Assembly: GCF_003944705.1 (NCBI RefSeq)
Contig: NZ_RWIS01000004.1
Location: forward strand, 186,001 to 250,000
From: Hymenobacter metallilatus
GTDB taxonomy: Bacteria; Bacteroidota; Bacteroidia; Cytophagales; Hymenobacteraceae
Length of the DNA stretch: 64,000 nucleotides
Direction: 5' to 3'
Of the stretch, positions 1-7,824 are shown one piece after another. Within the stretch, counting starts at the first letter, position 1; every line of letters begins with the position of its first letter. The notes beneath the pieces are model-generated. The model was not told the origin of the DNA and searched no databases. It was given only the letters and a program-made list of their open reading frames with translations. A program made the position numbers and the translations under genes.

Positions 1-461
1 TTGTCGGTCCAGGTACCGGTGGTGGGGTCGGCGGCCGGGTTTTCCAGCACCCAGGTGCGCTGCTGGCCCAGATTGGTACCCTCCGGCCCGGCCGAGTAGT
101 AGATGTACCACTTGCCATCCAAAAAATACAGCTCCGGGGCCCACAGGTTGCCCGAGGCCGGACCACTGGGCGGGGGCGTCCAGGCCAGCACGCTGGAGGT
201 TTGCCCCAACTCCGACATACGATTGGTTTTCCAGATGCGCAGGTTGGTATTGGTGGTGTGCATATAGTAGTACACGCCATCCTTCTGGTACACCCAAGGG
301 TCGGGGCCGGAAGGGAGCAGGGGGTTGGTAAACGTAGTGCCGGCGGGCGGCCCTACCGGGGGTGCGGGGTCGGAGCCGGAAGCTGATTTCTTGCAGCTCA
401 GCAACCCCAGCCACAGCATGAGTACCACCGCGCGCCCGGTAGCCGGTTGTATCCACTTCAT
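1..461 (-). CDS. Glycoside hydrolase family 43 lipoprotein (5' part; cut by the window edge)
   Basis: Translation from the ATG at 461 gives 153 residues before the window ends, so the C-terminal part lies outside. The N-terminus is a lipoprotein signal (hydrophobic run VVLMLWLGLLSC, then KKS), so the enzyme should be lipid-anchored, probably at the cell surface. After a Pro/Gly-rich linker come GPDPWVYQKDGVYYYMHT and NLWAPELYFLDGKWYIYYSA. These are the first blades of the five-bladed propeller of GH43 (arabinanases, xylosidases, arabinofuranosidases). The Asp of DPWV is the expected general base. The catalytic acid Glu would lie past the edge. It follows susC and susD on the same strand, so it fits a locus for arabinan- or xylan-type glycans. 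The exact substrate cannot be told. Family assignment is firm, specificity is not. Confidence 0.85.
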   Translation of the reverse strand, partial: MKWIQPATGRAVVLMLWLGLLSCKKSASGSDPAPPVGPPAGTTFTNPLLPSGPDPWVYQKDGVYYYMHTTNTNLRIWKTNRMSELGQTSSVLAWTPPPSGPASGNLWAPELYFLDGKWYIYYSAGPEGTNLGQQRTWVLENPAADPTTGTWTD

Positions 462-502
462 AGCCCCCGGGATAAAATTCACTGACATGCGGCAGGACGA
501 GT

Positions 503-545
503 AAAAAACAAGCCGTCGTTTCGGGCCAAAGCCTGAAACGACGGC
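503..545 (-). terminator. Hairpin with T-run between susD and the GH43 gene
   Basis: Arms at 512-526 and 530-545 form about 15 pairs with a very short loop. On the minus strand they are followed by TTGTTTTTT. This is a canonical intrinsic terminator just after the susD stop codon. It would stop or reduce transcription into the GH43 gene. Confidence 0.75.
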
Positions 546-554
546 CAGTTCAGA

Positions 555-2087
555 TTAATAACCAGGATTCTGACGGATGTTGGGGTCAATATCAATGTCG
601 CGCTGCGGAATGGGCAGCAGCTTCGATACGCCCAACCGGAAGTTGGTAAAGTCCGTGTCGCGGGTTCTGAGCTCGTTGATGCCGGCCTGGTCGTCCATCA
701 GGCCCCAGCGCAGAATATCAAACCAGCGGGTGCCTTCACCGGCCAGCTCCCGGGCCCGCTCCATCCGGATCATCTGCCGCAGTTGGGTCTGGGTATAGGT
801 GCCGGTCAGGGGTGCCAGGTTAACGGAAGGACGGGTGCGCACCTGGTTGATCAGGGGCAGCGCCGTGCTCATCTGGCCCAGCTCAGTCAGGGCTTCGGCC
901 TGCATCAGCAGCACATCGGCGTAGCGGATTACGCGGTGATTGATGCCGGAAGTAAAATTCTCGTCGGTTCGGGTCCGGTCGTTGAGGTACTTGCGCCAGT
1001 ACTGCTGGGTGGGGTTCCAACCCCATTGCCCGAAGGTTTTGCCATAGAAGCGGTCCGGGTTGCCCGAGTGAATGATGCAGATGTCGCGGCGGGGGTCAAT
1101 CAGGTGGCGCTTGGTACTGCCCGGCGCAAAGTTCAGGGTTGAGTCGGTGTAGGCATCCAGCAGCCAGCGGCGGGGCTGCACGTCGGCGAAGGTGGCGCCG
1201 GGAGGGCCGAAGAAGTTGGGCCGGTCGTGGCTTTCCGAGGACGAGGCGTTGTCCTGCCCCTGCCCTACCTCCAGCACCGAGCCCGTAAACTGCACCTCAA
1301 ACACCGATTCCCGGTTGTTTTCGTTTACATCGGTAAAGTTGTCCAGGTAATTGGGTACCAGCGCGTACTGTCCCGAGCTGATGATCTGGGCGAACAGAGC
1401 CGAGGCCTCGGCCCATTTGCGCTGCTGCATGTACACCTTAGCCAGCAGGGCCTGCGCCGAGCCTTTGGTCGCCCGGCCCTTGTCGGCATCCCCGTAGGAG
1501 AGTGGCAGATCGGCAATGGCCGCCTGTAGGTCGTTGATTATCTGGGCCTCTACCTGGGCGGGTGTGGCCTGCCCCACGCGGGTGGTTACCACAGGTTCTT
1601 CTATAATCAGCGGAACATTGCCGAAGAAGTACACCAGATCAAAGTACGACAGGGCCCGCACAAACTTCGCCTCGGCAATGAGGCGGCGCTTCAGGGGCTC
1701 GTCCATTTGAATGGCTGGTACGCGGGTAGTTACCTGATTCGTGCGGAAAATGGTGCGGTAGTAGTCGTTCCAGGCAAAGGACGAAATGAAGAAGTTGTTA
1801 TCCGGCGTCACGAAGCGCGTGAAGTTGGCCAGCTCCACAAACGGGCTCTGGCTGTAGGATTCGTCGGAGCGGTGGGCCATAAAGTGCCAGCTGCGGTAGT
1901 AGCAGGCAAACTGCTGCAGCCCCGAGTAGCAGGCGTATACTGACTTTACGGCGTCGTCCTGGGTTTTCCAGAACTGGGCCGTGGAGGGTGCATTGGGGTT
2001 GGTTTTATCCAGCAGGTCTTTTTCGCAGCTGGTCGCCAGCAGCAGGCTGCCGGCCAATAGAAATGCGGGAAGTTTAGGCAGTTTCAT
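555..2087 (-). CDS. SusD/RagB-family glycan-binding outer membrane lipoprotein
   Basis: The protein has 510 residues, a usual SusD length. It starts with a lipoprotein signal (LLAGSLLLATSC at about residues 10-21). Below this is the SusD fold: an N-terminal region with KDLLDKTNPNAPSTAQFWKT, TPR-like helices (FVRALSYFDLVYFFGNVPLI, ALLAKVYMQQRKWAEASALF), and a C-terminal domain with YADVLLMQAEALTELGQ and ERARELAGEGTRWFDILRWG. SusD proteins sit as lids on SusC transporters and hand over oligosaccharides at the cell surface. The stop of susC is only 39 bases upstream, so the two are co-transcribed. A terminator follows. The ligand cannot be predicted from sequence; the adjacent GH43 gene suggests an arabinose- or xylose-containing glycan. 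Confidence 0.95.
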   Translation of the reverse strand: MKLPKLPAFLLAGSLLLATSCEKDLLDKTNPNAPSTAQFWKTQDDAVKSVYACYSGLQQFACYYRSWHFMAHRSDESYSQSPFVELANFTRFVTPDNNFFISSFAWNDYYRTIFRTNQVTTRVPAIQMDEPLKRRLIAEAKFVRALSYFDLVYFFGNVPLIIEEPVVTTRVGQATPAQVEAQIINDLQAAIADLPLSYGDADKGRATKGSAQALLAKVYMQQRKWAEASALFAQIISSGQYALVPNYLDNFTDVNENNRESVFEVQFTGSVLEVGQGQDNASSSESHDRPNFFGPPGATFADVQPRRWLLDAYTDSTLNFAPGSTKRHLIDPRRDICIIHSGNPDRFYGKTFGQWGWNPTQQYWRKYLNDRTRTDENFTSGINHRVIRYADVLLMQAEALTELGQMSTALPLINQVRTRPSVNLAPLTGTYTQTQLRQMIRMERARELAGEGTRWFDILRWGLMDDQAGINELRTRDTDFTNFRLGVSKLLPIPQRDIDIDPNIRQNPGY

Positions 2088-2126
2088 GGGAAGTCAGAAT
2101 TGAGAGTGAACAGCAGCCCGGAGCGG

Positions 2127-5100
2127 TTAGAAGTTGACCTGCAGGCCGCCCGTAATGCTGCGCACGTTCGGGTAAGCACTGTTGTCCACGCCGCGGCTAT
2201 AAAAGCCCGTACCGGTGATTTCCGGGTCAAAGCCCGTGTAGTTGGTGAACGTCACCAGGTTGCGGGCCGTCACGTACACCCGTACGCCGCCCAGGCCCTG
2301 CACCCGGCTGGTTACGCCCTGCGGAATGGTGTAGCCAATCTGGATGTTCTTCAGGCGCAGATAGTCCCCGTCTTCCAGCCAGCGCGTGGAGTTGAAACGG
2401 GCGTTGGAAGCAGCTGCCACGGCCAAATCACCCAGCCCCCCGCCCTGCAACAGGCGCGGCGTGGTGGTAGAGGGGTTGCTCGTGGACCAGGGCGTTACGT
2501 CGGCGTTGTAGTTGTTGGGGCCGTTGTAGCTTTCCAGGGCCACGCGGGCCGTGTTGTAAATCTTGTTGCCGGTTACGGCCTGCCAGAAAATGGACAGGTC
2601 GAAGCCCTTGTAGGCGGCGTTCAGGTTCAGGCCCATCTGCAGCTTCGGAATGGCGCTGCCCACGTACACCCGGTCCTTGTTGTCAATTATCCCGTCGCCG
2701 TTCGAGTCCTTGTAGCGCACGTCGCCGGCCGAGGCGTAGGGCTGGATGATGGTACCAGCCGCATTCTTGTAGTTGTTCACTTCTTCCTTCGACTGGAAAA
2801 TTCCATCGAACGGAATCAGGTAGAACTCGCCCAGGCCGGTGCCCAGCTCGGAGCGCGTCACGCCTTCGCCCCCCTCAAACGCCTGCCCTTTCACGGGTAC
2901 CTGCGTTATCTTGTTTTTGATGGTGGTCAGTGTGAAGTCGGCGCCGTAGGTGAACTCGCTTTTGGTATCGTGGTAGCCCAGGGCCAGCTCCAGGCCCCGG
3001 TTTTCCACGGTACCGGCATTCTGGTAGAGCACGTCGCCGAAGTGGCCCAGGTAGGTGGGCACCTGCACCGGCGCCAGCACTTTGCGGGTTTCAGAAATGT
3101 AATAGTCGGCCGACAGCGTGAGGCGGTTTTTCAGCAGGCCCAGGTCCAGGCCGGCATCCTTGGTGTAGCGCTCCTCCCATTGCAGGTCGGGGCTGCTCAG
3201 GGCCAGCTGCGTTGAGCCGTTCACGATGCGCTGGTCGGTGCCAATCACGTAGTTCACATTCTGACCAATGATGGGCGTAGTGAGGTAGTTACCCCCGTAA
3301 CTGCCGGCCAGCGCATCGTTGCCGTTGCTGCCGTAGCTCACGCGCAGCTTCAGGTTGTTTACCTGCGGTAAGGCTTCTTTAAAGAAGTCCTCTTCGCTCA
3401 CGCGCCAGCCCAGGGAGCCCGCCCCGAAGTTGCCCCAGCGGTTCTGGGGGGCAAACCGGGAGGAGCCGTCGCGCCGGAAGCTGGCCGACAGCAGGTAGCG
3501 GTTGTTGAAGTCGTAGGTGGCCTGGGTGAAAAACGAACGTTTGGAGTTTTCCGTGGAAGTGCCCTGAATTACCCCCTTTGTGGGGCCGGCGCTCAGCTCG
3601 AAGTAGTACTGGGGCGAGCTGGTAAAGCCCTGCGTACCGGCCTGCACATTGTGCTGCTTATAGTGCTGCTGCGAGTAGCCGCCCAGCACGTTCACATGAT
3701 GTTCGCCGAAAGCCTTGTTAAAGTTCAGCGTGTTTTCGGCCAGCATAAACACGTCCCAGCCCAGAAACTCATTCAGCGAGGAGGTATTGATGCGCGTGTT
3801 CTGCCGCAGAATACCCACTTTTTGGGCATCGGCGTTGCTGTACATGTGCCCGTCGAGGGCCGCGTTGATGCGGTAGGTGAGGAAGTCAAAAATCGACACA
3901 TCGGCACTCACGTTGCCGGCCAGGCGGTTGTCGGCCTGGGTGCGGCGCAGCAGCTGCTGCGCCCCAATGGGGTTGGTGGCAAACGTGTTGAGCACCGGTG
4001 AACCGGTCCCGAATCCGCCTTCGTTGGCCGCATCGTACACCGGAATGCTGGGCAGCATCGTCAGCACATCAATAAAGGAGCCGCCGTTGAGCAGCACCAC
4101 GTCCAGGTGCGTGAACTGGGCATTCTCCTGAAACTTCACGCGGCCACGGGTCAGGCCGGAGTTAAGGCGCAGGCTGTAGCGCTTGAAATCGGGGCCTTTG
4201 GCAATACCTTCCTGGTGGAAATATTCACCCGAAATCAGGAAGTTACTGGCGCTTTTCTCCCCGGTAGAGCCTCCCGAGAAGGACAGGTTGTAATCTTCCA
4301 GCGTACCGGTCTGAAAGAACTCCTTCTGCCAGTCGGTATCGATGTTGGGGTTGAACGCGCCGCCCGGCCCTTTCACGGCCCCGGCCAGGCTATTCTGGCC
4401 GTTGTTGAGGGGGTCGAGGCCGGCGTTCTGGTAAGCAACTACTGCCCGGTCGGCCCATTCACTGGCGTTGGTCAGGTTGTAGCGTTTGTAAAGCTGGTCC
4501 ACGCCCCGGTAGCCGTTGAAGCTGATAGAGGGTTTGCCGGCCTGGCCTTTCTTGGTGGTAATCAACACCACGCCATTGGCGCCACTGGAGCCGTAAATAG
4601 CCGTCGATGAGGCGTCCTTGAGCACCGTCAAGCTCTGGATATCGTTGGGGTTCAGGTCCCGGATGTTGAAGGTCCAGAGGCCGTCAATTACGTACAGCGG
4701 CGAGCTGCCGGCGGCTCCCAGCGTACCAATGCCCCGAATATTCACCACCGGTGCGTCGCCGGGGCCACCTGAGCCTTGCACCTGTACCCCGGCCAGCCGG
4801 CCCTGCAAGGCCTGCGTAGCAGTGGCAACCGGCGCTTTCACGGCCTCCTTTACATCCAGGCTGCTCACGGAGCTGGTTACATTCTGGCGGTCCTGGGCCA
4901 GATACCCCACCACTACCACTTCTGATAGGGCCCGGTTGTCGGGGACTAGGGAAATACTCAGATTGGTGCGCCCGGCAACGGCTATTTCCTGAGTGGTGTA
5001 GCCCACAAACGAAAGCAGCAGAACGGCATTGTCGGGAGCTGTCAAGGTGAACCGCCCATCGGCATCAGTTTGCACGCCGGTGGTAGTTCCTTTCACAATT

Positions 5101-5294
5101 ACGTTCACCCCGGGCAAGCCCCCCCCCTTCTCATCGAGCACCCGCCCACTAATGGTTACATCGGCCTGGGTAAGGGTAGCAAACGGTGGGGTGGCCGCCA
5201 GGGGGTAGCTCATGGCTACGGTGGCATGCAGGGGCAAACTGCACAACAAAGCCGGGAGGGTCAGCCGGCGCAGTCGGGGTACGGGCTTTTTCAT
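2127..5294 (-). CDS. SusC/RagA-family TonB-linked outer membrane transporter
   Basis: From the ATG at 5294 the protein has 1055 residues. The frame stays open to 5333, but the later start gives the better signal peptide (KKPVPRLRRLTLPALLCSLP). Order of domains: signal peptide; carboxypeptidase-D-like regulatory domain (TISGRVLDEKGGGLPGVNVI to VGYTTQEIAV); plug domain (ALQGRLAGVQVQGSGGPGDA, VVNIRGIGTLG) with the SusC signature LTVLKDASSTAIYGSSGANG; then a 22-strand barrel ending in GGLQVNF. SusC transporters import SusD-bound oligosaccharides using TonB energy. It is the first gene of the susC-susD-GH43 run. Upstream lie a perfect 17-bp inverted repeat (5330-5371) and other CG-centred palindromes, so LacI-type control is a fair inference. 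No regulator gene for it is in the window. Confidence 0.95.
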   Translation of the reverse strand: MKKPVPRLRRLTLPALLCSLPLHATVAMSYPLAATPPFATLTQADVTISGRVLDEKGGGLPGVNVIVKGTTTGVQTDADGRFTLTAPDNAVLLLSFVGYTTQEIAVAGRTNLSISLVPDNRALSEVVVVGYLAQDRQNVTSSVSSLDVKEAVKAPVATATQALQGRLAGVQVQGSGGPGDAPVVNIRGIGTLGAAGSSPLYVIDGLWTFNIRDLNPNDIQSLTVLKDASSTAIYGSSGANGVVLITTKKGQAGKPSISFNGYRGVDQLYKRYNLTNASEWADRAVVAYQNAGLDPLNNGQNSLAGAVKGPGGAFNPNIDTDWQKEFFQTGTLEDYNLSFSGGSTGEKSASNFLISGEYFHQEGIAKGPDFKRYSLRLNSGLTRGRVKFQENAQFTHLDVVLLNGGSFIDVLTMLPSIPVYDAANEGGFGTGSPVLNTFATNPIGAQQLLRRTQADNRLAGNVSADVSIFDFLTYRINAALDGHMYSNADAQKVGILRQNTRINTSSLNEFLGWDVFMLAENTLNFNKAFGEHHVNVLGGYSQQHYKQHNVQAGTQGFTSSPQYYFELSAGPTKGVIQGTSTENSKRSFFTQATYDFNNRYLLSASFRRDGSSRFAPQNRWGNFGAGSLGWRVSEEDFFKEALPQVNNLKLRVSYGSNGNDALAGSYGGNYLTTPIIGQNVNYVIGTDQRIVNGSTQLALSSPDLQWEERYTKDAGLDLGLLKNRLTLSADYYISETRKVLAPVQVPTYLGHFGDVLYQNAGTVENRGLELALGYHDTKSEFTYGADFTLTTIKNKITQVPVKGQAFEGGEGVTRSELGTGLGEFYLIPFDGIFQSKEEVNNYKNAAGTIIQPYASAGDVRYKDSNGDGIIDNKDRVYVGSAIPKLQMGLNLNAAYKGFDLSIFWQAVTGNKIYNTARVALESYNGPNNYNADVTPWSTSNPSTTTPRLLQGGGLGDLAVAAASNARFNSTRWLEDGDYLRLKNIQIGYTIPQGVTSRVQGLGGVRVYVTARNLVTFTNYTGFDPEITGTGFYSRGVDNSAYPNVRSITGGLQVNF

Positions 5295-5329
5295 GGGAGT
5301 GGGATGTGGGAAGTAATGAAAAGTCTTTT

Positions 5330-5371
5330 GCACAAACGATTGTGTTAGAATCAGAACACAATCGTTTGTGC
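5330..5371. promoter_or_regulatory. Perfect 17-bp inverted repeat upstream of susC: paired LacI-like operators
   Basis: Arms at 5330-5346 and 5355-5371 are exact reverse complements with an 8-base loop. Each arm also holds its own imperfect palindrome centred on CG (CACAATCGTTTGTG and its complement). That is how LacI-family operators look. The element ends 36 bases before the susC start, where a repressor or activator would act. The sequence and symmetry are seen; the regulator family is inferred. Confidence 0.6.
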
Positions 5372-6015
5372 ATTGAAATGAATTAAAAGGCTTTGCTATG
5401 CAAGGAGCTTCTGAAGGGTCTGCTCACCCGGGGAAACAGCAAAGCCAGTTGACTTTAGGGCGAGTAAGTTTACTAAAATTGCAGATAGTAACAAATCACT
5501 CACCTTAATTTACCTTAAAAATAGACTAGCAGCCACCCAACTACTACCTCTTTTCACCTAGCCAATGGATGCATTATAACTTCATTATTTCACCCTCCAG
5601 TAAGCATAGGCTATATGTAACCACCAGCCCCATTGCCATTTAATTCCCTATTTATCAAACGTTTACAAATACACTATATAAACATACCACCCCTATGCAC
5701 CATGCTTATTATTTAAGCCCAACAAACAGTGAGCAGGCACTTACTTTTTGTTGAAATGATTTTACACAATCGATTATGTCAGTTGCTAAAAGGATAGTAA
5801 TATAGGTGAAGCCACACCAAGAGGACACTACCGAATTAGCAACAAGCCAGCGGCCTGCCAATCGAACCAGTTCGCTGCTGCCGGCTGTCATACCCCAGTC
5901 CGTTGCTACTACACACTCCTACCTGGACCAATGCAACAGCCCTGAGCTTCTTCCCCTGATACAAGAGGCAAGAAGTTCAGGGCTGTATGGCGTAATGCTG
6001 GCCAAAAGCAGCGTC
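5372..6015. other. AT-rich non-coding region with further CG-centred palindromes
   Basis: This stretch is much richer in A and T than the rest of the window and has no convincing gene; the short open frames in it resemble nothing I know. It holds two more sites like those at 5330-5371: ATCAAACGTTTACA around 5653-5666 and ACACAATCGATTATGT at 5764-5779. Both are centred on CG. Upstream control of the susC operon, possibly by DNA looping, is the simplest reading. A hairpin serving the HIT gene lies at its right end. Confidence 0.5.
5938..5984 (-). terminator. Hairpin downstream of the HIT-NuiA gene
   Basis: AGCCCTGA and CTTCTT on one arm (5938-5952) pair with AAGAAG and TCAGGGCT on the other (5970-5984) around an 18-base loop. 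It lies 32 bases after the stop codon of the minus-strand gene. There is no strong T-run on that strand, so it may be a weak terminator or an RNA-stability hairpin. Confidence 0.4.
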
Positions 6016-6918
6016 CTAGGTTTCTGTCAGCACGGTTTTAAAGCCCAGTAACTTTCCACCTTCGGCTTCGCCGAGTACCAATACGGGCACCTGCGGGCCG
6101 TGGCCGAACCGGTACACCTGGGTGCTGTTCAGCTCCTGCTTCATGTACATTTGCAGGGCTTTAAAGCGGTTAGCCAATTCCGGGTTGCCTAGCACACCAT
6201 TATCGGCGGTATGGTTACGTAGGAAGTAGGTCAGTTCCTGTTTTTCCACTTTTGTATCGGCGGGCAGGCCAGCCAGTTTGGCTAGAGCCGCATCGGTGAG
6301 GCCGCTTTTGGGAGCCGGAAAGCTTACCGGCTGCAGCGGAGCGTCGCCTTCACTCATGTACACCAAGCCGGTAGTCAGGTCGCGCAGAGTAGCCAGCGTT
6401 GGGTCGTCGGGGGTAGGTTGGCCGGCTTTGGCCTGCGGCTCGGTTTCCTCCACAGTTTCGCGTCCGCCTTTAGTGTCGCGCGGGTCAGGCGGCAGCGCCG
6501 GCGTACCAGATACCAGAGCCGGTACCTGGGCTCCAATGGCAGCGGCCAGCTCATTCATGCGCCGCTCGTCTACCTTAATTTTAGGATTGGCAAAGTTCAT
6601 ATCCGATACGTTGTTCATCGGAATCAGATGAATGTGGGCGTGGGGCACTTCCAGTCCAATTACAGCCACTCCTACCCGCTTGCACGGTACCGCCGCTTTT
6701 ACGCCCCGGGCTACACGCTGAGCAAACAGGTGTAAGGCCGCCAGCTCCGCCGGGGGCAAATCAAAAATGTAGTCCACCTCCCGTTTCGGAATTACCAGCG
6801 TATGGCCCTCCACTAACGGCGTAATATCCAGGAAAGCCAGGTGATGCTCGTCTTCGGCAACTTTGTAGGCCGGTAGCTCGCCGGCTACAATGCGGGAGAA
6901 AATAGAGGTGTTGGACAT
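6016..6918 (-). CDS. HIT-family hydrolase fused to a nuclease A inhibitor (NuiA)-like domain
   Basis: The protein has 300 residues, twice the length of an ordinary HIT protein. Residues 1-130 are a complete HIT domain: IFSRIVAGELPAYKVAED, FLDITPLVEGHTLVIPK, and the histidine triad HAHIHL at 93-98. Such enzymes hydrolyse nucleoside phosphoramidates or dinucleoside polyphosphates. Residues about 135-170 are a Pro/Glu/Thr-rich linker. Residues about 172-300 match the cyanobacterial DNA/RNA nuclease inhibitor NuiA: GLVYMSEGDAPLQPVSF near the start, then VEKQELTYFL, and near the end NSTQVYRFGHGPQVPVLVLG with GFKTVLTET. NuiA itself is about 135 residues long, so this domain looks whole. The reading frame is continuous with no sign of a shift. 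The protein has no signal peptide and should be cytoplasmic. What the fusion does is unknown; no NucA-type nuclease is in the window. Confidence 0.85.
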   Translation of the reverse strand: MSNTSIFSRIVAGELPAYKVAEDEHHLAFLDITPLVEGHTLVIPKREVDYIFDLPPAELAALHLFAQRVARGVKAAVPCKRVGVAVIGLEVPHAHIHLIPMNNVSDMNFANPKIKVDERRMNELAAAIGAQVPALVSGTPALPPDPRDTKGGRETVEETEPQAKAGQPTPDDPTLATLRDLTTGLVYMSEGDAPLQPVSFPAPKSGLTDAALAKLAGLPADTKVEKQELTYFLRNHTADNGVLGNPELANRFKALQMYMKQELNSTQVYRFGHGPQVPVLVLGEAEGGKLLGFKTVLTET

Positions 6919-7010
6919 GAGACAGTGAGAAGTGAAACACGAAACTATGTTCTGTCGCCCCGGTCAGTTGGGTTGGCCGTTGGGCAGGACGGCAAGATAG
7001 TACGGCCACT

Positions 7011-7049
7011 AAATAAAAAGAGGCAAGACCCGCTAAGGTCTTACCTCTT
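7011..7049 (-). terminator. Intrinsic terminator of greA
   Basis: AAGAGG-AAGACC (7018-7030) pairs with GGTCTT-CCTCTT (7037-7049), 12 pairs with one mismatch and a 6-base loop. On the minus strand it is followed by TTTTTATTT. It lies 24 bases after the greA stop codon. Confidence 0.85.
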
Positions 7050-7073
7050 ATGCCGTTTAGCCTGGGCTGCCGA

Positions 7074-7547
7074 CTAGCGGCTGATTTCCAGGATCTGGAA
7101 CTGCAGCTTGCCGGCAGGTACGGTAATTTCGGCGGTGTCGCCGGCCGATTTTCCCAGCAGACCTTTACCGATGGGCGACTTCACGGAGATTTTGCCGGCG
7201 GCCAGGTTGGCCTCTTCCTCGGCTACCAGCGTGTAGTCGAGCACCATGTTATTCTTCAGGTTTTTCAGTTTTACCTTGCTCATAATGAGTACCTTGGTCA
7301 GGTCCAGGTTGGTCTCATCGAGCAGGCGGGCGTTACCGACTACTTCTTCCAGCTTGGCAATTTTCAGCTCCAGCAGGCCCTGTGCTTCCTTCGCCGCGTC
7401 GTACTCGGCGTTTTCGCTCAGGTCGCCTTTATCACGGGCTTCACGCAGGTCGTCGGCGGCTTTAGCCCGGCCGCGGATTTTGAGGTCCTGGAGCTCATCT
7501 TTCAGCTTCTGAAGACCTTCGGGAGTATAATAGTTGACGGTAGCCAT
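7074..7547 (-). CDS. greA: Transcription elongation factor GreA
   Basis: The protein has 157 residues, the normal GreA length, from the ATG at 7547 (MATVNYYTPEGLQKLKDELQ). The frame stays open to 7625, but the -7 promoter box lies at 7623-7630, so the longer start would be in or before the promoter. GreA rescues backtracked RNA polymerase by inserting its coiled coil into the secondary channel and stimulating transcript cleavage. The coiled coil is seen at residues 10-75, with the acidic tip DLSENAEYDAAKEAQ carrying the conserved Asp and Glu. The FKBP-like C-terminal domain follows (SPIGKGLLGKSAGDTAEITV). It has its own promoter and terminator, so it is monocistronic. Confidence 0.97.
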   Translation of the reverse strand: MATVNYYTPEGLQKLKDELQDLKIRGRAKAADDLREARDKGDLSENAEYDAAKEAQGLLELKIAKLEEVVGNARLLDETNLDLTKVLIMSKVKLKNLKNNMVLDYTLVAEEEANLAAGKISVKSPIGKGLLGKSAGDTAEITVPAGKLQFQILEISR

Positions 7548-7622
7548 GGTGGGGTGATGTAAGCTCAAAAAACAAGGAGAACGGCCAGCGCGGCTGGCCG
7601 TTCTCCCCGGAACAGGTTTAGG

Positions 7623-7630
7623 CAAATATA
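7623..7630 (-). promoter_or_regulatory. -7 promoter box of greA (TATATTTG)
   Basis: TATATTTG on the minus strand matches the Bacteroidota -7 consensus TAnnTTTG exactly. It lies 76 bases before the greA ATG. No clear -33 TTTG was identified. Confidence 0.65.
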
Positions 7631-7683
7631 CGAAACGTTGGGGAAATGGGTGTGGAAGCGAGGCGGGGAATGGTGAGGAAGCT

Positions 7684-7820
7684 TGTCATCCTGAGCATTC
7701 CGCGCATCAAGCGGCGACGAAGGACCTTATAACGCATGAACAAGTCGCTGTGTACGATTATAGTGCTAACATAATAAGGTCCTTCGTCGCCGCTTGATGC
7801 GCGGAATGCTCAGGATGACA
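7684..7820. repeat. Perfect 47-bp inverted repeat (REP/MITE-like)
   Basis: Arms 7684-7730 and 7774-7820 are exact reverse complements over 47 bases and are separated by 43 bases. The arm begins TGTCATCCTGAGC and ends AAGGACCTTAT. The element fills the gap between greA and the downstream end of the dehydrogenase gene and has no coding content. It looks like a dispersed palindromic element rather than a terminator, since there is no T-run. Confidence 0.9.
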
Positions 7821-7824
7821 GAGC

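Noticed and set aside
5709..6051. Short open frames on both strands in the AT-rich gap (5709-5891 minus, 5806-6051 plus)
   Set aside because: They overlap each other, resemble no family, and the plus-strand one runs into the end of the HIT-NuiA gene. The region looks regulatory.
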